Part shown: piece by piece, positions 6,014-6,763 of the stretch
Position numbering within the stretch: the first letter of the stretch is position 1
Layout of the letters: every line of letters begins with the position of its first letter
From: Collinsella sp.
Lineage (GTDB): Bacteria > Actinomycetota > Coriobacteriia > Coriobacteriales > Coriobacteriaceae
Direction of reading: 5' to 3'
Length of the DNA stretch: 6,763 bases
NCBI GenBank assembly: GCA_019414545.1
Contig: DXLV01000009.1
Span: 48,706-55,468 of the forward strand
The notes under the pieces: model-generated
What the model was told of the DNA's origin: nothing
What the model saw: only the letters and a program-made list of their open reading frames with translations
Database searches by the model: none
Made by a program: the position numbers and the translations under genes

Positions 6014-6763
6014 GGTCTAGGTATCCTCTCACGTCTGCTTCGTAGTCCTCGATAATCTGCGGCCCTGCCGCGCTAAATTCAATTACGGTGTCGCCCACCA
6101 GGTCAAAGAGCGCCTCGTTGATGGTATCGACGAGCATGTCCTCGCTCTGCTCCGATTGCACTACCGCCGATTCCGCCTGTACTGCGTTGTGCTCGAGCAG
6201 CGCGCGGAGATAGGCGTCTGCGGCGGGCGCGAGTTCGTTTGTGGCGTCAGCGGGCGTAGCAGCTGCGAACGCGGGCGTCGGCGCGAGAAGCGGTGCCACG
6301 ACACCAAACTGTTCGGTGGATATGGTCGGCTCGTCGGACTCGTCCTGCCCTGCAGCCGCCGCGACCGCCTCGACCATCGCGTCGGCTACGGGCTCGGCTT
6401 CCGGTTGCCCTGAGTCCGCTGCCTCGGCTTCTGCGGACGCGCCGTCCTCGCGTTCCTCGTCAATCAAAAGCGCCTCGCGCGTTTGTGCGGCGGCGCTCCG
6501 AATATGCCCCAGCTGACTCAGATCGATATCGATCTTGACGGGCTGGTGTGCGGCGTCCCACGAAAGCCATGCCACAATCTCGTCATCGATAATCTTGGCC
6601 AGATATTTGGGGACCTTTTCTTCCTTCAGGGGATGGGCGGGGTCCAGGGCCAGGCGCAGGCGTTGGTCGCAGGCGCGCATCATCTCGCCAAGTTTGCTGC
6701 TCTTTTGTCTGCTGCCGTGAATCCGCATGCATTCCCAAAAACCGTTTTGGCAACGGTAGATAT
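6006..6763 (-). CDS. TerB_C-domain protein (likely TerB_N/TerB_C), 5'-truncated by window edge
   Basis: The frame is open to the right edge, so the gene starts outside the window; the ATG at 6728 is internal, and eleven in-frame residues precede it. The visible 251 residues match the TerB_C domain. Numbering from the Met at 6728: GSRQKSSKLGEMM (5-17), VPKYLAKIIDDEI (39-51), VKIDIDLSQLGHIR (64-77) followed by TREALLIDEE (83-92), and the C-terminal hallmark LVDTINEALFDLVGDTVIEF (199-218) ending in IIEDYEADV (225-233). An acidic, Ala-rich, probably disordered insert (about 92-165) splits the domain. TerB_C usually follows a TerB_N domain and is linked by comparative genomics to Ter-associated DNA-processing systems; the biochemical role is unknown. 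The TerB name does not show tellurite resistance here. Overlap with the downstream ATPase gene indicates one operon. Confidence 0.8.
   Translation of the reverse strand, partial: IYRCQNGFWECMRIHGSRQKSSKLGEMMRACDQRLRLALDPAHPLKEEKVPKYLAKIIDDEIVAWLSWDAAHQPVKIDIDLSQLGHIRSAAAQTREALLIDEEREDGASAEAEAADSGQPEAEPVADAMVEAVAAAAGQDESDEPTISTEQFGVVAPLLAPTPAFAAATPADATNELAPAADAYLRALLEHNAVQAESAVVQSEQSEDMLVDTINEALFDLVGDTVIEFSAAGPQIIEDYEADVRGYLDHE
6024..6029 (-). promoter_or_regulatory. Ribosome-binding site of the BrxD-like gene within the TerB_C gene
   Basis: AGAGGA on the minus strand lies ten bases before the ATG at 6013. The start and the upstream stop share ATGAGTGA (6013 down to 6006), an 8-bp overlap expected to couple translation of the two proteins and keep their amounts matched. 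Confidence 0.6.

Noticed and set aside
5249..6055. Plus-strand frame of 268 residues opposite the BrxD-like ATPase
   Set aside because: It mirrors the Walker-motif gene and shows no independent domain; a long antisense frame is common at this GC content.
6006..6728. TerB_C gene as a complete 240-residue protein starting at 6728
   Set aside because: The frame continues to the edge and the residues before the Met (GFWEC) look like part of the domain, so the gene is truncated by the window.
6006..6763. Tellurite-resistance function for the TerB_C gene
   Set aside because: The name derives from the Ter family only; no TerC, TerD or TerZ partner is present in the window and the neighbours are DNA-acting ATPases.

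Overview
The window is a compact, gene-dense, GC-rich stretch of bacterial DNA. Protein sequences, codon use and gene order suggest an actinobacterium of the Coriobacteriia, probably Collinsella or a close relative. That placement rests on pattern recognition, not a database search. Almost every base is coding; the only sizeable gap is about 116 bp between two genes of the minus-strand operon. No rRNA, tRNA, CRISPR array or complete mobile element was seen.

The left third (1-2120, plus strand) holds the 3' three quarters of elp3, a radical-SAM/GNAT tRNA-U34 modification enzyme whose N-terminus lies outside the window. Its stop codon directly abuts the start codon of a 292-residue protein that has an N-terminal hydrophobic helix and a spermidine-synthase-like, SAM-binding Rossmann fold. 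The two look translationally coupled.

The right two thirds (2148-6763, minus strand) hold three co-oriented genes that read leftward from the right edge. In order of transcription they are a TerB_C-domain protein (5' end cut by the window edge), a BrxD-like P-loop ATPase that overlaps it by 8 bp, and a BrxHI/Lhr-like superfamily 2 helicase. The two operons converge with a 27-bp gap.

BrxD and BrxHI are known as the accessory ATPase and helicase of type 2 BREX (Pgl) phage-defence loci. TerB_C proteins belong to the Ter-linked group that comparative genomics has connected to DNA processing. Here the pair sits directly with a TerB_C gene, and no PglX methylase, PglZ phosphatase or PglW kinase is present within the window. 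The likeliest reading is a stand-alone, three-gene nucleoprotein-processing or defence module. This is the most interesting content of the window. Its function is inferred; the genes beyond the right edge would decide how large the system is.

The 116-bp gap between the ATPase and helicase genes carries an inverted repeat over the ATPase stop codon, a tandem 14-mer and a strong ribosome-binding site. The binding site moves the helicase start to a GTG at 4592.
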